A stretch of DNA of 64,000 nt from Terrimonas ginsenosidimutans (GTDB lineage Bacteria; Bacteroidota; Bacteroidia; Chitinophagales; Chitinophagaceae): NCBI RefSeq assembly GCF_022012415.1, contig NZ_JAKLTR010000008.1, positions 62,001 through 126,000 on the forward strand, written 5' to 3'. Shown here one piece after another: positions 43,479 to 52,270 of the stretch. Both the position numbers and the translations under genes were made by a program. Below the pieces are notes generated by a model that saw only the letters and a list, made by a program, of their open reading frames with translations, did no database searches and was not told the DNA's origin. The first letter of the stretch is position 1. Each line of letters opens with the position of its first letter.

Positions 43479-44894
43479 ATGAAAACATCATTGATTGTAC
43501 TTAGCCTTTGTTTGTCATTACTTACCCTGAATACCGGATGTCAGTCGCAGTCTGTTGGCGGTGTTTATTCAGGTGTCATTTTAAGCATCAGCCCGATGAT
43601 CGGAGGAGGAATGGACCGGGAAGATCTGACACTCTATCTCCGGCCGGATAAAACATTCTCTCAAAGCATGGAGAAAGCTGACTGGAAAACACATGTTGAA
43701 GGAAAATGGAGCGTGCAGGGGAAAGATGTAGTGCTCAACTATAGTGATCCCAAACGTAAACCCCGGACCTTTTCGATCGTCAGCCCGGAAAAACTTAAAA
43801 GTGGTGGCGGCTATATCCTGTTTAAAATGGTGATGGCGAACAGCATCCCCAAAGGTCTGTATGAATTCAAATACGCTAGCGGAGGTGGCGGCATCGGATC
43901 AAACCTGCCCTATGTTGGTGTAAGCGGGAACAGGTATATCTATTTTGATGGAAAGGGGAACTTCTCACAGGACGCATCTAAAGTTGTGGCGGTGATCGGC
44001 GACAATATCGGCGGCGGAACCAACAGCAGTGACAATACTGCCGGCACCTATACAATAAAGGATGGTGTACTTACCCTGACCACCGCGGATGGAAAGAAAG
44101 CTGTATCCAGCATCTTTACACATAAAGATGCTAAAGGAGAAACCATGGCTACGATCAATGGCGACCTGTACTTCGAAATGACACAGGAAGAGATTACGAA
44201 AAAGTTGAAGAACAAAAAGCCTGAAACCAACACCAGTGCGCGGAGCAAAACAGACGATAACAATACAGCAACCGGTTCAACGGCCACTGATGTGTCAGCA
44301 TCCTCCCTGACCGAAAAGATGCGCTCCGCTCATGGTGCGGCTGCGATCGATCAGCTAAAAAGCGTAACTGTTGAAGCTACGCTTCAGGGGCTGGCACTGA
44401 AAGCTGTAACAGATTATAGCCGTGAATGGACACGTCTTGAAACAAGACAAAACGGAAAACTTATCATGGTTGAACAACTGGAAGGAAATTCCGGATGGCA
44501 ATGGTTAAAAGGCAAAAAGACCACACTGAATGACCAGCGTGTGAAAGAACTGAAAGCAGGGTTTTCTGCCGGACTTGCGGGTCTCCGAAAATCAAAAATC
44601 CAACAGCTTAATACAGGCACCGTGAAGAAACAAAAATCCGGCTTCAGCCTTACTTACTCTTCCGATGGTGTGGAGATGGTTTTGATATGCACAGATGATT
44701 TCCGGATAATCGGCGAAGCAAAACAAACCGCAACAGTATTTCAGGGGATTACTTACGAAGATTTCAGGGATGTAAACGGAGTACTCCTGCCTTTTACGGA
44801 GAAACACACTGACGGCAAAACAACAATGACCGTTCGCATTTCCAAAATAGAAGTGAACAAAGCAAGCGTTACAGATTTCTCATCTGATCTGTAA
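43479..44894 (+). CDS. Hypothetical two-module lipoprotein (471 aa)
   Basis: Lipobox LLTLNTGC ends at Cys21. Residues about 25-255 form a beta-rich module with two lipocalin-like or META-like repeats (GKWSVQGKDVVLNYSD and AGTYTIKDGVLTLTTADGK share a strand pattern). A low-complexity Thr/Ser/Asn linker (about 255-285) leads to a module of about 180 residues whose VTVEATLQGLALKAVTDYSR and TVFQGITYEDFRDVNGVLLPF resemble LolA/LppX-like lipoprotein-carrier folds. No enzyme motif is seen. It stands alone, with a terminator 25 bp after the stop. Confidence 0.75.
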   Translation: MKTSLIVLSLCLSLLTLNTGCQSQSVGGVYSGVILSISPMIGGGMDREDLTLYLRPDKTFSQSMEKADWKTHVEGKWSVQGKDVVLNYSDPKRKPRTFSIVSPEKLKSGGGYILFKMVMANSIPKGLYEFKYASGGGGIGSNLPYVGVSGNRYIYFDGKGNFSQDASKVVAVIGDNIGGGTNSSDNTAGTYTIKDGVLTLTTADGKKAVSSIFTHKDAKGETMATINGDLYFEMTQEEITKKLKNKKPETNTSARSKTDDNNTATGSTATDVSASSLTEKMRSAHGAAAIDQLKSVTVEATLQGLALKAVTDYSREWTRLETRQNGKLIMVEQLEGNSGWQWLKGKKTTLNDQRVKELKAGFSAGLAGLRKSKIQQLNTGTVKKQKSGFSLTYSSDGVEMVLICTDDFRIIGEAKQTATVFQGITYEDFRDVNGVLLPFTEKHTDGKTTMTVRISKIEVNKASVTDFSSDL

Positions 44895-44918
44895 CAGAAT
44901 GAAATTATACCGATTCAT

Positions 44919-44955
44919 GAGAGGCTTATTCCTGAAGGAATGGCCTCTTCTATTT
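44919..44955 (+). terminator. Intrinsic terminator after the 471-aa lipoprotein gene
   Basis: AGAGGC-tt-ATTCC-tgaa-GGAAT-gg-CCTCT forms a two-part stem with a 4-nt loop, followed by TCTATTTTATCT. It starts about 25 bp after the stop codon. Confidence 0.8.
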
Positions 44956-45039
44956 TATCTCTTGAAAGGAAAGGTTCCTTCCCCGAGATGCCGGCTACCG
45001 ACCACAGTAAGGCTCTCCCTTCAACTCAAACTCACGCAA

Positions 45040-45127
45040 TAAAAAGACCCCGTCAGGAATGAAAGGGTCGCTAAACTAACTGCTTAGAGAATTCTTTTGC
45101 CTGAAATCAAATTCTTTTTGAACGCTC
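45040..45127 (-). ncRNA. Candidate intergenic small RNA
   Basis: On the minus strand an exact -7 box TACCTTTG (45133-45140) is followed by about 60 nt without a start codon or ORF. An intrinsic terminator follows: GACCC/GGGTC stem (45046-45069) and a T-run at 45040-45045. The transcript would be about 85 nt, with an internal AGAATT/AATTCT pairing. The -33 element is not convincing. The surrounding 420-bp gap (44895-45314) contains no protein gene. No known RNA family is assigned; 6S, tmRNA and RNase P signatures are absent. Confidence 0.5.
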
Positions 45128-45254
45128 TGGCGCAAAGGTATTTCAAACGATTGTACCGTCTTGCACTAACAGGAAAAATGATTTACGAAAGAAGAAACAT
45201 CATTCTTCAACACCTGCATACATTCCATCCGGCGTAATAATCTCTTTAGATCAA

Positions 45255-45299
45255 TAAATCGTAATAAATACGAAGACTTTCGTTATTTATTACGATTTA
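45255..45299. promoter_or_regulatory. Operator-like dyad before the alpha/beta hydrolase gene
   Basis: TAAATCGTAATAAATACGAA (45255-45274) and its near-complement at 45279-45299 (one extra base) flank a 4-bp centre. The dyad ends three bases before the TATATTCG -7 box, so a bound protein would block polymerase. As RNA it would be a hairpin, but it lies upstream of the expected start site. Confidence 0.55.
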
Positions 45300-45301
45300 A
45301 T

Positions 45302-45309
45302 TATATTCG
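45302..45309 (+). promoter_or_regulatory. -7 box immediately before the hydrolase ATG
   Basis: TATATTCG (one mismatch to TAnnTTTG) ends 5 bp before ATG 45315. The usual start point, about 5-7 nt after this box, would coincide with the start codon, giving a leaderless or nearly leaderless mRNA. Confidence 0.45.
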
Positions 45310-45314
45310 TACTT

Positions 45315-46808
45315 ATGAACCAGCCATTACCAACATTTCTCTTTTGCCTGCTGAGCCTTTGTTGTTCGGCTCAAAAGCTCCCCCTTATTCAGCCGTGTAA
45401 TTGCAATTTTAAAATGGATAGTGTCTATCTCGGCTCTGTTCCGCCGACACTTCGCAGCGATTCAGTCTTTCTCAATAAAATAGATTCAGGCTTCAAAACC
45501 GATTGCGGCTATCTTATTGTTCCGGAAAACCGCCGTAAAAAAAATAGCCGGCCGATCCGTCTTCCTTATATTATTGTCAGAAGCAAAAGTCCGGACAAGA
45601 AAAAAGATCCGGTCCTCTTTACCAGTGGTGGGCCAGGCAACAGTTCACTGAGCTGGGCGCAGGGCATTACCCGAAGTTCAATTATCGAAACCCGTGATTG
45701 CATTGCATTCGAGCAACGCGGAACGAAATACGCCATCCCTTATCTCCGAAATACGGAGCTTGACAGCGCCTGGCATGAAGCGTATCGCTACAACCTCTCC
45801 ATAGACAGCATGACGATCGTTGGTGTAAATCGTTATAAACAGCGACTTGAAAAACGCGGGATCGATCTTGCTGGATACAATAGCGCAGAAACGGTTGATG
45901 ATATTATCGACCTGTTGAAACTTTTACGAATTGATTCGATCAATCTGTCCGGAGGCTCTTACAGCGGTGGGTTGATGACGGCCGTTGCCCGGAAAGCACC
46001 GGACCGTGTCAGATCGATGGTACTGGACTCTCCCCTGCCTACGTTCTCCCCAATAGATGAAGACGAACCCGTTCACTTCATGGAAGCAATGCGCACACTT
46101 TCCAGCTATTGCGAAAAGGATTCGGCAGATAAAGCTTCTTACGGGGATCTCTACAACCGTTTTATTAATTACTTTAATTCTATCGTAGACAAAAAATTCT
46201 ACCAGCCGGTTCCGGACGGTACAGTTACCAGGCAGGTGGCGTACACGAAGAATGAACTGCTTCAGATCATTGTGTCAGCGATCCTTGATAATAACAGGAT
46301 CAAAGAAGTTCCCTTTATTGTAAACAAACTCATCTCCGGTGATCATGAAACGTATATCCGTCCTTATCTCGAACGGATGATGAAGCGCTACCCGGCCCCC
46401 GATGGCATGCGCATGGCTGTTTACTGTGCCGACCAGGCCAGCTATCATAACCCGGAAAGAATACAGCAGGTCTACAAACTTTATCCTTTCCTTCGCGACT
46501 ACAGGATCAATGATGTATACAAAGCAATGTGCGATTGCTTCGGAGTTCCACCAGTCAGCAGGAATACCAAAGAAGCTTTTTACAGCATAGTGCCCGCGCT
46601 CATTGCCGACGGCGAAATGGATGCCGCCTGCAGTCCATTATATGTATGGCAACTCCGTCATTATTTCCCTAACAGCCAGTGTTTTCTTTTTCTGAAAAAA
46701 GGGCACGGCGTCGGCTCTCCCGAATTCCGCCTGCTCACGCAAAAGTTCCTTGATGATCCATATCAAAAACTTGAAGCGCCCGGCGGATCAATAAAAAAAA
46801 TGGAGTAG
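45315..46808 (+). CDS. Secreted alpha/beta-hydrolase, TAP/prolyl-aminopeptidase type
   Basis: 497 residues with signal peptide (LPTFLFCLLSLCCSAQ). VPENRRKK, LFTSGGPGNS (oxyanion region, about 101-110), FEQRGT and GGSYSGG (213-219; likely nucleophile Ser215) are typical of tripeptidyl-aminopeptidase-like serine hydrolases. The C-terminal TAP-like domain gives ADGEMDAACSP (acid Asp) and KKGHG (catalytic His). Such proteins remove N-terminal residues from peptides or hydrolyse small esters in the periplasm. Monocistronic, between a dyad/promoter at 45255-45309 and the terminator at 46832-46850. Confidence 0.85.
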   Translation: MNQPLPTFLFCLLSLCCSAQKLPLIQPCNCNFKMDSVYLGSVPPTLRSDSVFLNKIDSGFKTDCGYLIVPENRRKKNSRPIRLPYIIVRSKSPDKKKDPVLFTSGGPGNSSLSWAQGITRSSIIETRDCIAFEQRGTKYAIPYLRNTELDSAWHEAYRYNLSIDSMTIVGVNRYKQRLEKRGIDLAGYNSAETVDDIIDLLKLLRIDSINLSGGSYSGGLMTAVARKAPDRVRSMVLDSPLPTFSPIDEDEPVHFMEAMRTLSSYCEKDSADKASYGDLYNRFINYFNSIVDKKFYQPVPDGTVTRQVAYTKNELLQIIVSAILDNNRIKEVPFIVNKLISGDHETYIRPYLERMMKRYPAPDGMRMAVYCADQASYHNPERIQQVYKLYPFLRDYRINDVYKAMCDCFGVPPVSRNTKEAFYSIVPALIADGEMDAACSPLYVWQLRHYFPNSQCFLFLKKGHGVGSPEFRLLTQKFLDDPYQKLEAPGGSIKKME

Positions 46809-46831
46809 CTCGTCATCAGGATATTAAAAAA

Positions 46832-46850
46832 GGCTGGTTATTCACCAGCC
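46832..46850. terminator. Bidirectional terminator between convergent genes
   Basis: GGCTGGT-TATTC-ACCAGCC is followed by TCGTTTTATT on the plus strand and by a run of T (complement of AAAAAA at 46826-46831) on the minus strand. It lies between the hydrolase stop (46808) and the repeat protein stop (46859), so it serves both genes. Confidence 0.85.
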
Positions 46851-46858
46851 TCGTTTTA

Positions 46859-49800
46859 TTAGTTCCTTATCATCACCTGCCGAAGGAATATCGTCCCATC
46901 CGCTAGTGTAATGCGTGTTATATAAACACCATCCGGCAAATTAATGTTCATCATTGCCGAACCTCCGGCAACGGAAAGAGTTCCTTTCAACACACTTCTG
47001 CCTCCCATATCCCACCATTCAATAGATGCCTTCTGTTCATTAAGTGCAAAGCCATTAAAGCGGATCTGTTTGCTGGCAGGGTTGGGATAGAAGCTCAGCG
47101 ATCCATCCTGCCTGCGGTCAACCTTCACCTGTTTTCCGTAAGTTGATTGCCCGTTCCTGTCGGTTTGTTTCAGGCGATAATAGCTTACCCCGGAAAGCGG
47201 TGTTGCATCTATTGATCCGTAATTCAATGTCACGCTGCTATTTCCTCCGGCAGCCAGTGAAGTAACCTGTTTCAGGCCATGGAAGGAAGTTCCGTCCGCG
47301 CTGCGCTCGATCGTGAAATAACTGTTGTTCTGCTCTGACGCTGTTGCCCAGTTAAGTAAAACATTGTTACCCGCGGACACCGCCTGGAAATCGACGATCG
47401 TTGCCGGCAGAGGATTCATTCCCCCTACTATATTGCCGAGGGCAAACGTAGAAAAAGAGTTGAATGCAGAAGGGCTGGAGGTAGAACGGAGGCTACCCGT
47501 GAGATTGTTACCCGCGTCATAAGCAGGCCCACCAGCACCGCCAATATTTATCCATGATGTTGGTGCTGTATGCAGGTTCTTTACGATCGTTACTTTAGAC
47601 CCGTCTTTCACGACATCCTGTTCCCCGAAAAATATTTCTATGAATTGGTTACCTGAAAGATCGGCTGTTGGCTGATTCACCATAGAGGAATTGTAGCGGT
47701 CTATTGTGTAGTAACGGCGTTCTGAAACATTTGATACGGAAAAAGGCAGCGTATAGTTCAGAGCCCTGGCACTCGAATTATGCATTTGAGCCTGGTAAGT
47801 ATACAACGCTCCATTGGTATGGTTCACAGTCAATACGACCGGTCTGCTATAACCGCCGCCACCGATCGGGAAGTTTAGTATGGTGGAGCCTGAAGCTGAT
47901 TTCTGATAACGCATCGGGCCATCCACATAGCTTGTCGACAATGCCGTGCCGGCTGTTGTCGTAGAATTATTCAGCATCGTTAATATTGCAGCAGAGGTAG
48001 TATGCAATAAGCCCCGGCTGAGTGCAAGCGTACGGCTTATGTTGACATTACTATTCAGTGTCAAACCTGCGGCGGTATTATCAAGGACCATTCTTGAAAT
48101 GACCGGCACTGCAGATCCTGCTGTCACATTAAACGCCTGCGCCCCGGTTCCTGTAAAGCTGGCAGTCCCGTTACCGGCGCCAAACGTGATCGCAAGACCT
48201 GAAGAGGATGTGACGTTCACATTTCCGAGGTAATCCACATTCGCATTATAGTTTGGATACATCCTTCCGGTAGATAGCTGAATAAAGGTGGCATCACCAA
48301 CATGTCTGTCGGGATTGGTATAAGCCAGTGCAAGATTTCCGGTACCTGTGGTCGTAAATGAGGAAGTCGATTGGAAGATATTACTACCGGCACAGTTATC
48401 ATTCGAAGCCCCTGTTTTTGTAAAGCTTGCAGCGCTTTCAAACACTGTACTGTTCAACGTTAAGGCACTGCTGTTCGTTACAATCTCCCCGCCAAAAAGA
48501 GAGGAAGGTCCGAAGGCCAGTGTCCCCCCTGCCAGGGTAAGGCTTTGAGCCGTTGTGCCAACTTGTGTGAATTGTCTCAACAACAGCCGTCCCGCCGTAA
48601 AGCCTGCACTGCCAACCCTGATCGTATGCCCCGCGGTAAGCGTTGCAGAAGCAATGCTGTTACCGCAGAATTCTATCCCTCCACCATTGATTGATGTTAC
48701 AAGAACATTATTGTCAAAAACTGTCGAGGGACTATTGCCCGAAATGTAGATCGCTGAATTATTCAAAGGCAGGTTATTGATATAGGTCACGCCTTTGAAA
48801 GTATTTCCGGTTGAATTATTGGCCATATGCATATTGGCCGTCCCGGTGTTATTGAAGGTCGTCGTAGCATTAAAAAGGTCCGGTGCGTTTTGTCCGAATA
48901 CAATAGAGCTGGAACCAGCGTTCGTGATCACTGTTTCATCATTGAATATATTTCCACCGTTGCTATAGTCTGTATTCGCGCCGGTTTTTGTGAAATTCAC
49001 TTTGCCGTTGAATGTGGAAGAGTGAACGAACAAACCAGGAGTCGAAGAAGTTACATCTCCATCAAATACAGATGAAGGGCCATACTGTACATAGCTTGCC
49101 GTACTGGCGAAGGAGAGGTTAATGGGAGCTGAACCAAGTTTGGTGAACTGCCGCAGTTGCAGATAGCCGGATGTAAACCCGTCTGCTCCCACTGCAAGCG
49201 TTTTACCTGCTGCAATTGTAGCCGTGGCTGTGGTATTACCTCCGCAGAAACGAACACCTGTTGCAGTGCCTGTAGAATTCACATAAACATTTCCATTGAA
49301 CATATTCCCCGGAGTACTCCACGCCACCAAAGCCCGTTCAGTTCCGGCAGTGGTAAAATGAGCATCATCATACCAGGTGTCTGCATACCTGTCTCCTAAC
49401 AAATAATAGCCAGCACCGCTATTCCGGATACGACTAACCCCGCGGAATATATTGCCACCCTCACTGCTTTCACTTGATGCTCCCGTTTTCGTAAAGTCAG
49501 TTGTGCCCGAATATTCCGCACCATTCAGATAAAAACCCGGAGCGGAGACTGTTATGTCCCCTCCTAATAACACACCGGGTCCGACTGTCAGTTGGGAAGT
49601 ACCAGACATATTAAGTGTTACCGGTGCATTTCCTTCCTGCGTAAACCGGCGGATCGCCAATGATCCTATAATAAAACTATCCAGTTGTACACTGATCGAA
49701 TGACCGGCTTTTAATGTTGCTGAACTGGTAACCGCATTATTGGTAAAATAAATCCCCCTTGATGACCCCGTACTTGCCACCACAATATCATCACCAAAAT

Positions 49801-51919
49801 AAGTGCCGGCAGTATTCCAACCCAAACCAACATAAGACGTACCGTCACTGTGAAAGCTGCTCCTGGCAAAAAATGAATCTGGCCTTGAACCTCCTAATAT
49901 AAGATAGCCGGTTCCGCTATTCAGCAAAGACACGTCACCATTGAATATATTACCACCATTTGAGTAATCACTATTGGTACCGGTTTTAACCGAATTCACT
50001 TTGCTCCTGAAAACACCTCCATTAAAATATATGCCCGGTGTATTCGTAATAAGATCTCCACCAATAATGGATGTATCGGAGATCGCAAGCGCTGCTGTAC
50101 CGGTGAAGTCGAGTCTTATCGGTTCATTGCCCTGCTGTATAAAATGTTTGAGATAAAGATATCCTGCTGAAAACCCTGTGGCGCCAACCCTGATTGTTTT
50201 GCCCGCCGCTAATTCTGGAGCGCTACCATAAGCATTATTACCAAGATAAATAGATGCAGTACCTGAGTTATTTACAATTATATCATCTTTGAACAGATCA
50301 TTCGATCGATGTCCAAGCGTGAAATATCCCGTATTACTCTGCTGATCTATCTCACAGGTGGACTCAAATATGTTCTGATAACCATTGTTGGCATTGCCGC
50401 CGCCGCCTGTTTTTACAAACCGTACAGGCGCATGATAGATTGCACCCTGTGCATAAATATTCGGTGCGGTAATAGTTACCGGTGCTTCAAAATCACTGTT
50501 GGGACCAAGGTAAACCGAGCCATTTACTGTTGCTGTAATAACAACAGGCGTATTCCCCTGCTGAAAGAACTGGCGCAGATAAACATATCCTGAAGTAATG
50601 CCAGTTGCCCCTTCCCTGATCGTCTTTCCAGCAGCAAGATAAGTCCGGGCGGAGGTATCTCCTCCGCAGAACTGAATACCTCTTGCCGTATCATTTGAAT
50701 TCAGAAAAATGTTACCATTGAACCATGTCTGCCCTCTCCAGCCGGGTAAGATCCTGTCAGCTCCATTGGCGGTGAACGTTACATCTTCGTTCCATACATC
50801 CGAAGCATAATTGCCAAGAACAAGAAAACTTTCCCCACTGTTCGTGATCGAACACTGGCCATTGAAAGTATTTCCTCCACTACTCCAATCTCCGTTTGCC
50901 CCTGTTTTCAGAAAAGAAGTAACGCCATTGAATGTTGCGCCGTTGAGAAGCAAACCGGGACTGCTGCTGGTAATATTTCCGTCAAAAGTTGACAGTGGTC
51001 CGAAACGCAAAGTTGCCGTTGAAGTGAGCGTAATATTTTGCGGCGTTGCACCCGATTGATTGAATTGCCGCAGGGAAAGAGATCCAGCACTAAACCCATC
51101 TGTCCCGATCAAAATCCTGTATCCGGCTGCCAGAGTTGCCTGGGCCGAACTGTTTCCATGACAGAAAAAGATCCCCTGGCCAGTATTATTCACCGTGATG
51201 TCTGCATTAAAAATGGTTGAGGTGGAAGTATTCGAAACATAGATCGCGCTACTGCTGGAAGCCATATTATTAAAAGTTACGGGAGCATTAAATACATGCC
51301 CGCTCGCGCCCGATGCTACATACAGGTTTCCTACACCTGTATTGGTGAACACGGACGGCGCATTGAACTGATCCGCCATAGACGTACCTAACATCAATGT
51401 ACCCGAACCCGAACAAAGAACATTCAAAGGCGCATTAAATATATTGTTGCCATGATTACCATCACCCGTTGTTCCCGTCTTATGCAGGTATACAGAATCT
51501 TCAAAGCGCGTATTCCTCACGATCATCGTTGCAGCAGTGATGCTTGTTTTGCAATTGAACACTAATGGACCGTTTCCAAAGGAAACATTATTCGCCCCGG
51601 CTACAACTAACTTCCCGGGTTGAATGGTACCTGCTGTACACGTAAAGTTTGTTCCGTTCACGGTGATTGCAAATCCTGACAGGTTAAAAGTGCCGCTGGT
51701 AAGTGTCAGGTTATTGACTGAAACATCTCCGTTCAAACGGCAACTGTTTGCAGTATTCACGATGATAACATTGTCAGTTGAAGTGGGAACGCCCGCGGGC
51801 GTCCAGTTCGCAGGAGCTGACCAGTCTGACGAAACTGACCCGTTCCAGGTAAAAGTTGTCTGACCCGATACGGCTGAGGCGCAAAAGGGTAACAAGAAGA
51901 AAAGTAGAAACTTTCTCAT
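46859..51919 (-). CDS. Giant T9SS-secreted repeat protein (1686 aa)
   Basis: Signal peptide (MRKFLLFFLLPFCASAVSGQ), then a TWNGSVSSDWSAPANWTPAGVP start typical of secreted beta-helix-like proteins. The bulk is a series of about seven degenerate repeats of roughly 145-150 residues; each carries KTGxxxDxxxGGNIF, a GTxxxxxAAGKTIRVGATGF-like segment and YLxLRQFTQxGxxP. The pattern of short Asn/Gly/Thr strands suggests a right-handed beta-helix. The last 80 residues (LSFYPNPASKQIRF to FLRQVMIRN) are a type A T9SS sorting domain, so the protein is exported by the type IX system and attached to or released from the surface. Function is unknown; adhesion or gliding is possible. Confidence 0.85.
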   Translation of the reverse strand: MRKFLLFFLLPFCASAVSGQTTFTWNGSVSSDWSAPANWTPAGVPTSTDNVIIVNTANSCRLNGDVSVNNLTLTSGTFNLSGFAITVNGTNFTCTAGTIQPGKLVVAGANNVSFGNGPLVFNCKTSITAATMIVRNTRFEDSVYLHKTGTTGDGNHGNNIFNAPLNVLCSGSGTLMLGTSMADQFNAPSVFTNTGVGNLYVASGASGHVFNAPVTFNNMASSSSAIYVSNTSTSTIFNADITVNNTGQGIFFCHGNSSAQATLAAGYRILIGTDGFSAGSLSLRQFNQSGATPQNITLTSTATLRFGPLSTFDGNITSSSPGLLLNGATFNGVTSFLKTGANGDWSSGGNTFNGQCSITNSGESFLVLGNYASDVWNEDVTFTANGADRILPGWRGQTWFNGNIFLNSNDTARGIQFCGGDTSARTYLAAGKTIREGATGITSGYVYLRQFFQQGNTPVVITATVNGSVYLGPNSDFEAPVTITAPNIYAQGAIYHAPVRFVKTGGGGNANNGYQNIFESTCEIDQQSNTGYFTLGHRSNDLFKDDIIVNNSGTASIYLGNNAYGSAPELAAGKTIRVGATGFSAGYLYLKHFIQQGNEPIRLDFTGTAALAISDTSIIGGDLITNTPGIYFNGGVFRSKVNSVKTGTNSDYSNGGNIFNGDVSLLNSGTGYLILGGSRPDSFFARSSFHSDGTSYVGLGWNTAGTYFGDDIVVASTGSSRGIYFTNNAVTSSATLKAGHSISVQLDSFIIGSLAIRRFTQEGNAPVTLNMSGTSQLTVGPGVLLGGDITVSAPGFYLNGAEYSGTTDFTKTGASSESSEGGNIFRGVSRIRNSGAGYYLLGDRYADTWYDDAHFTTAGTERALVAWSTPGNMFNGNVYVNSTGTATGVRFCGGNTTATATIAAGKTLAVGADGFTSGYLQLRQFTKLGSAPINLSFASTASYVQYGPSSVFDGDVTSSTPGLFVHSSTFNGKVNFTKTGANTDYSNGGNIFNDETVITNAGSSSIVFGQNAPDLFNATTTFNNTGTANMHMANNSTGNTFKGVTYINNLPLNNSAIYISGNSPSTVFDNNVLVTSINGGGIEFCGNSIASATLTAGHTIRVGSAGFTAGRLLLRQFTQVGTTAQSLTLAGGTLAFGPSSLFGGEIVTNSSALTLNSTVFESAASFTKTGASNDNCAGSNIFQSTSSFTTTGTGNLALAYTNPDRHVGDATFIQLSTGRMYPNYNANVDYLGNVNVTSSSGLAITFGAGNGTASFTGTGAQAFNVTAGSAVPVISRMVLDNTAAGLTLNSNVNISRTLALSRGLLHTTSAAILTMLNNSTTTAGTALSTSYVDGPMRYQKSASGSTILNFPIGGGGYSRPVVLTVNHTNGALYTYQAQMHNSSARALNYTLPFSVSNVSERRYYTIDRYNSSMVNQPTADLSGNQFIEIFFGEQDVVKDGSKVTIVKNLHTAPTSWINIGGAGGPAYDAGNNLTGSLRSTSSPSAFNSFSTFALGNIVGGMNPLPATIVDFQAVSAGNNVLLNWATASEQNNSYFTIERSADGTSFHGLKQVTSLAAGGNSSVTLNYGSIDATPLSGVSYYRLKQTDRNGQSTYGKQVKVDRRQDGSLSFYPNPASKQIRFNGFALNEQKASIEWWDMGGRSVLKGTLSVAGGSAMMNINLPDGVYITRITLADGTIFLRQVMIRN

Positions 51920-52270
51920 AGCAATTCGGTGGATAATGGATTATGGTTGTTTTCCGTCTTTTGCCTGACTTTCAAGCATGGACAACCTGTGATTTCACTT
52001 AATGAAACTAAGGGTAAATACCTAACGGTGGACTATTACGAATATTGCCCCGATCCGGGTTTTATTTACTTTTCTTATCATTTGTCAAGAAAAAGCTGGC
52101 CGCTCCTCATTGCTTAACCGTCCTCCAGACCTTTTTTCCGCATGCGCGCCTGTAAGACGAGAATATTTCCCGATACTGCTTCTTATATTAATATATACCA
52201 AGACCGGTTCTCGCATTTGCGGTTTATCTTCATAGCCATCACCAACAATAACGCCGCGAAAATTAGCCAG
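51920..52270. other. Divergent intergenic region of 351 bp, no gene seen
   Basis: It separates the minus-strand repeat protein from the plus-strand macroglobulin/plug protein. A small dyad TTTCA-N5-TGAAA (51993-52007) and the AT-rich TATATTAATATATACC (about 52184) are the only features. CGCATTTG near 52215 is a two-mismatch -7 candidate for the plus gene. An ATG at 52142 in frame with the downstream gene lacks a signal peptide and is not used. Confidence 0.5.
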
